33,566 bases of DNA from Williamsia herbipolensis. GTDB lineage: Bacteria; Actinomycetota; Actinomycetes; Mycobacteriales; Mycobacteriaceae. Under the pieces are notes generated by a model. That model worked only from the letters and a program-made list of their open reading frames with translations, was not told where the DNA came from and did not search any database. The DNA is taken from the NCBI RefSeq assembly GCF_000964005.1, contig NZ_JXYP01000043.1, positions 1 through 33,566 of the forward strand, in the 5' to 3' direction. Below, in pieces: positions 32,399 to 33,566 of the stretch. The translations under genes and the position numbers were made by a program. Position 1 is the stretch's first letter. Every line of letters begins with the position of its first letter.

Positions 32399-33316
32399 CT
32401 ATTGAAAGACAACGCCGCGGGCCCGTAACCACGCCGCCGGATCAAGACGCACCGAGTCGCCCTGCCACACCTCGAAGTGCAGATGCGGACCAGTAGAGAT
32501 ACCACGATTGCCGACAGTCGCGATCTGTTGTCCGGCACGGACCCGTTGGCCCACCGCGACCAGTGTCTCGTTGATATGCCCGTACACCGCTGTGGTGCCG
32601 TCGTCGTGGCGTATTCGCACCCACAGGCCGAACCCACTGGCGGGTCCGGAGTTCAGGATCACCCCATCAGACACCGAGAAGATCGGAGTACCGATGACAT
32701 TGGCGATATCGAGACCATAGTGTTCGGTTCCCCACCGCATCCCGTACCCCGAGGTCACCACGCCGACGACGGGGGCCACTGAACGCGGTCGACGAGGGGT
32801 CAAGCGAGTACGCGCAGCGCTGGGTGCTGCGCGCGGTGGCGGTGGCAGGAAAGCCTGACGGCGAGTGGGTGATGCGCGGGCAACGACTGCGGCGACATCT
32901 GAGGGGCTCTTGCCCGCGGTCCTCGGCCCGTCTGGGGAGATCGCCCCGCCGGCGACAAGGGCTCCGCATGCCACCGCTGCGAGCAGGACGGTCACCCCGT
33001 TCGGCCGCCGGCGATCACCACCCACCACTGACACAGGTTCCGGCGCCGGTTCATCGGTCGGCGGCGCCCAGCACCACCTCCGTTCCCACGGCGCGGGATA
33101 ACTCAGGCGCAGTGGACCCAGTAACTCCGTGAGATCGACTGTCTCCAAGGACGAAACTCCACAGCGATCGTGCGCGGATCGTGCGTCGCTCTGCATGGCG
33201 GCGAAGCCCAGACGTGCTGGCCGTCTCGACGCCGGATCTGCCACCGCGAGCGCCGCCCCGCTGCCACTACGTGCAATCGGTGTGTCGTCAGATTCGTACC
33301 TGCGATGTCGCGCCAC
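32399..33316 (-). CDS. M23 (LytM-type) peptidase
   Basis: A 305-aa protein. After an N-terminal cytoplasmic stretch of about 100 residues there is one membrane anchor (VTVLLAAVACGALVAGGAIS), a Pro/Arg linker and the M23 domain at the C-terminus (about 185-305). Zinc ligands are in HYGLDIAN (His and Asp) and HLHFEVW; SGYGMRWGTEHYG is the usual start of the domain. M23 enzymes cut peptidoglycan cross-bridges or activate other hydrolases. The GTG at 33316 has GGCAGGG upstream. Operators 12 and 13 lie about 40-70 bp upstream, so it is a third cell-wall enzyme with these sites. Confidence 0.88.
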   Translation of the reverse strand: MARHRRYESDDTPIARSGSGAALAVADPASRRPARLGFAAMQSDARSAHDRCGVSSLETVDLTELLGPLRLSYPAPWERRWCWAPPTDEPAPEPVSVVGGDRRRPNGVTVLLAAVACGALVAGGAISPDGPRTAGKSPSDVAAVVARASPTRRQAFLPPPPRAAPSAARTRLTPRRPRSVAPVVGVVTSGYGMRWGTEHYGLDIANVIGTPIFSVSDGVILNSGPASGFGLWVRIRHDDGTTAVYGHINETLVAVGQRVRAGQQIATVGNRGISTGPHLHFEVWQGDSVRLDPAAWLRARGVVFQ

Positions 33317-33357
33317 GTCGTGTCCCTGCCGGTCGAGACAGGCCTACCGCCCATGTC

Positions 33358-33374
33358 TACTATGTGTCATAGTA
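33358..33374. promoter_or_regulatory. BlaI-type operator 12
   Basis: TACTA TGTGTCA TAGTA before the M23 gene. It overlaps operator 13 by two bases (shared TA at 33373-33374), giving a run of four half-sites. Confidence 0.8.
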
Positions 33375-33389
33375 CTAAGGCACATAGTA
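33373..33389. promoter_or_regulatory. BlaI-type operator 13
   Basis: TACTA AGGCACA TAGTA. TAGTAGTCGTG follows on the plus strand, the same operator-to-start layout as ccdA, so a rightward transcript beyond the window is likely. Confidence 0.8.
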
Positions 33390-33392
33390 GTC

Positions 33393-33479
33393 GTGTTAGG
33401 CGCGGTGTCTCCTTGTTGGGAAAGGTTGTGTGTGAGCGCGTTAGCCTCAGTCTTTCACCAGCGTTGCGCTGATTACTGA
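33393..33479 (+). CDS. Possible 28-aa leaderless frame after operator 13
   Basis: GTG 33393 follows operator 13 at the same distance seen for ccdA and opens a short frame with three Cys (VSPCWERLCVSAL, HQRCADY). It could be a small Cys peptide, a leader peptide, or chance. Nothing similar is known to me. Confidence 0.2.
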   Translation: MLGAVSPCWERLCVSALASVFHQRCADY

Positions 33480-33566
33480 TTCTGTTGTGTGGCTGCTGGT
33501 TTGGTGATGTGGGCATGCGGAGGTTGCCGGCTGGCTGTGTCGGTGGGCGGGTCTTCGGGCCCGCGG
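33480..33566. other. Right edge, nothing recognised
   Basis: The last 87 bases hold no start with a convincing ribosome site and no recognised motif. A gene controlled by operator 13 may begin outside the window. Confidence 0.4.

Noticed and set aside
1-33566. CRISPR arrays, rRNA genes, complete tRNA genes or a replication initiator
   Set aside because: No regularly spaced repeat-spacer pattern, no rRNA sequence, only a partial tRNA, and no RepA-like protein were seen.

Overview
The window reads as accessory DNA (plasmid or integrated island) from a high-GC, mycolic-acid-type actinobacterium of the Rhodococcus/Gordonia/Mycobacterium group. The evidence is the base composition, many GTG starts and leaderless-looking promoters, an IdeR/DtxR-type iron box, a RipA-like NlpC/P60 hydrolase whose catalytic spacing matches mycobacterial RipA, and a lpqS-cysK2-MFS gene order like the copper-induced Rv0847-Rv0849 locus of M. 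tuberculosis. Family names come from motifs read by eye; no database search was possible.

Layout. 1-1221: end of an IS3-type element cutting a gene, non-coding DNA, and a tRNA terminator. 1222-1265: the 3' half of a tRNA-Pro(CGG), a probable attachment-site scar, bracketed by a near-perfect 24-bp repeat. 1581-3130: parA-parB with a perfect upstream palindrome. 3173-7123 (minus): cadmium-type operon cadC / P1B ATPase / lspA / zinc-ribbon protein / thioredoxin-like protein, mostly with overlapping stops and starts. 7347-8680 (minus): blaI-M56 pair. 8812-8973: an undescribed 53-aa Met/Cys repeat peptide. 9238-12981: IdeR-boxed ferric-iron ABC transporter. 13350-33316: envelope copper/redox/cell-wall genes, interrupted by a complete ISL3-family IS (16656-18094) with an 8-bp target duplication.

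The main discovery is a regulon. A strict palindrome, TACTA-N7-TAGTA, occurs 13 times, at or near the start of almost every transcription unit from 8.7 kb to the right edge except the iron transporter and the IS. It resembles BlaI/MecI/CopY-type operators, and the window encodes two BlaI-family repressors, each followed by an M56 metalloprotease without a beta-lactam sensor domain. The sites control, by position: the Met/Cys peptide, an L,D-transpeptidase lipoprotein, a multicopper oxidase lipoprotein, an Lgt-like fusion with a TlpA lipoprotein, CcdA, small membrane proteins, blaI2-M56-cyclase/YHS, a RipA-like hydrolase, a methyltransferase, a DUF305 Met-rich lipoprotein, lpqS-cysK2-MFS, TlpA2-Lnt and an M23 peptidase.

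How the genes may work together (inference): metal, probably copper, or envelope stress inactivates BlaI. This releases copper oxidation and binding proteins, a CcdA-TlpA thiol-reducing chain, peptidoglycan cross-linking and remodelling enzymes, and enzymes related to lipoprotein maturation (Lnt and an Lgt-like protein; lspA lies in the Cd operon) that could mature the several lipoproteins of the same island. It looks like a mobile copper-resistance and envelope-maintenance package.
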